A stretch of DNA of 6,546 nucleotides from Deltaproteobacteria bacterium (GTDB lineage: Bacteria > Bdellovibrionota_C > UBA2361 > JAAYZI01), in NCBI GenBank assembly GCA_012514925.1, contig JAAYZI010000351.1, positions 1 to 6,546 of the forward strand. Reading direction: 5' to 3'. The notes under the pieces were generated by a model. That model worked only from the letters and a program-made list of their open reading frames with translations, did no database searches and was not told the DNA's origin. Shown one piece after another: positions 5,757-6,546 of this stretch. Made by a program: the position numbers and the translations under genes. Every line of letters starts with the position of its first letter. Position 1 is the first letter of the stretch.

Positions 5757-6546
5757 ACGTCAAGGCTTCTTCTTCATCTGTTAGCAGCCTTACCCTGGTG
5801 CATGGAGTTTTGCTCTGTTTACTAAGTGCTTTTACGGCCGAACTTCTTTTTCAATATTTTTTGGAGCAGATGAGCCTAACCTCCACTTTCGGGAGGTTTT
5901 TTTCGGTCGTTATCACGCTATATGTGATTCATCGCTTTGCTCTGACCAGCCTGCGCCGCTACAAACCTAAGCTAAAAGATCTGATTTTGCTGCACTTGAT
6001 GCTGGTCGGCACATTGCTGCTTGCGGCCTTGATACGGTTTGTGGCTCTGGCGCTTAGCGACTATATGGATGGTTGGCACATTGGCAAAGGGCTTTCCCCA
6101 GTGTCCTTTCATTTTATGATCCCATTTGCGACTGGAGCCTTTATTCTACAATCTGTGCTAGGGCACCATTTCGGTTTGATTTTCACGATAAGTTTAACCA
6201 CTTTGGTCTCGGTTTATTCCCCTGGGCATGCGGTGTTTGTGCCGCTTGTTTTGGCGACGAACCTGGTGGCTTGTTTGAGCCTTGAGCGCTTACGCTCCAG
6301 ATCTACTTATATTCGGGCGGGTTTTTATGTGGGTCTTACGACGTTACCGTTTGCTCTGGCTTCCTGTCTGATAGCGGACCAGTACGGCACCTTGGACGTA
6401 GCGTTGCGGCTAAGCGGTGCACTGGTAAGTGGGGTGCTCTGCTGCTTTATTGCGGCTGGACTCACGCCGATTGTTGAGTTTGTGGGGGGGTACGTTACGG
6501 ACATTCGCCTGATAGAGATGGCTACCCTGGATCACCCCCTCCTGAA
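5753..6546 (+). CDS. 7TM-HD family membrane phosphohydrolase (PgpH/YqfF-like), 5' part
   Basis: The reading frame opens at ATG 5753 and stays open to the right edge, giving 264 codons. The protein is very hydrophobic, with about seven to eight membrane segments near residues 14-34, 46-66, 76-101, 118-136, 139-156, 160-177, 188-207 and 218-243. It then reads LTPIVEFVGGYVTDIRLIEMATLDHPLL. This is the signature junction of 7TM-HD proteins (P-x-x-E ... T-D-I-x-L-x-E ... HPLL), just before the cytoplasmic HD phosphohydrolase domain. That domain and its metal ligands lie outside the window. Known relatives degrade cyclic di-AMP. The large extracellular domain that follows the first helix in PgpH is absent: helix 1 is separated from helix 2 by only about 12 residues. 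The gene overlaps phoH by ATGA, and ybeY is a common third member of this cluster. Confidence 0.85.
   Translation, partial: MNVKASSSSVSSLTLVHGVLLCLLSAFTAELLFQYFLEQMSLTSTFGRFFSVVITLYVIHRFALTSLRRYKPKLKDLILLHLMLVGTLLLAALIRFVALALSDYMDGWHIGKGLSPVSFHFMIPFATGAFILQSVLGHHFGLIFTISLTTLVSVYSPGHAVFVPLVLATNLVACLSLERLRSRSTYIRAGFYVGLTTLPFALASCLIADQYGTLDVALRLSGALVSGVLCCFIAAGLTPIVEFVGGYVTDIRLIEMATLDHPLL

Noticed and set aside
6073..6285. A plus-strand 70-codon frame near the right edge
   Set aside because: It lies out of frame inside the 7TM-HD gene, whose frame is open throughout and carries the family junction motif.

Overview
The window reads as a chromosomal segment of a motile or chemosensory bacterium, with two gene groups pointing away from each other. 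The likely phylum is only a weak inference. A PhoH ATPase gene overlapping a short seven-transmembrane HD-type gene, beside a CheA without a P2 domain, fits the Verrucomicrobiota/PVC group or a related Gram-negative lineage. Nothing here is a phylogenetic marker strong enough to settle it. I see no mobile element, CRISPR array, tRNA or rRNA.

Minus-strand group (4454 down to 1): a left-handed beta-helix acyltransferase is followed by a 143-base gap with several small inverted repeats. Next comes a large CheA histidine kinase with two intact HPt domains, then the CheR methyltransferase, then the first codons of a protein that looks like the CheD receptor deamidase, cut by the window edge. CheA carries signal from chemoreceptors to response regulators. 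CheR methylates receptor glutamates, and CheD deamidates receptor glutamines. This is therefore the kinase-plus-adaptation part of a chemosensory operon. CheB, CheW, CheY and receptors are not in view and may lie beyond position 1 or elsewhere.

Divergent intergenic region (4455-4700): its acyltransferase-proximal half holds a compact repeat cluster. The core is a perfect inverted repeat with 19-base arms and a 5-base spacer built on C-tracts, G-tracts and CTAG. It is followed by a 7-base-arm inverted repeat and an 11-base tandem duplication. The phoH-proximal half is AT-rich and probably holds the phoH promoter.

Plus-strand group (4701 to the right edge): a complete PhoH-family ATPase gene overlaps, by ATGA, a membrane-protein gene that runs off the window. 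That protein matches the membrane part of 7TM-HD phosphohydrolases, but it lacks the large extracellular domain seen in the Firmicutes PgpH/YqfF type. In many bacteria this pair is followed by ybeY, with roles in RNA/ribosome quality control and, for the HD protein, cyclic dinucleotide turnover. The HD catalytic part lies beyond the window.

Most of the window is ordinary housekeeping and chemotaxis sequence. The points most worth a second look are the intergenic repeat cluster, the dual-HPt, P2-less CheA, the structured cheA leader, the ribosome-binding site embedded in the PhoH glycine tail, and the trimmed 7TM-HD protein.
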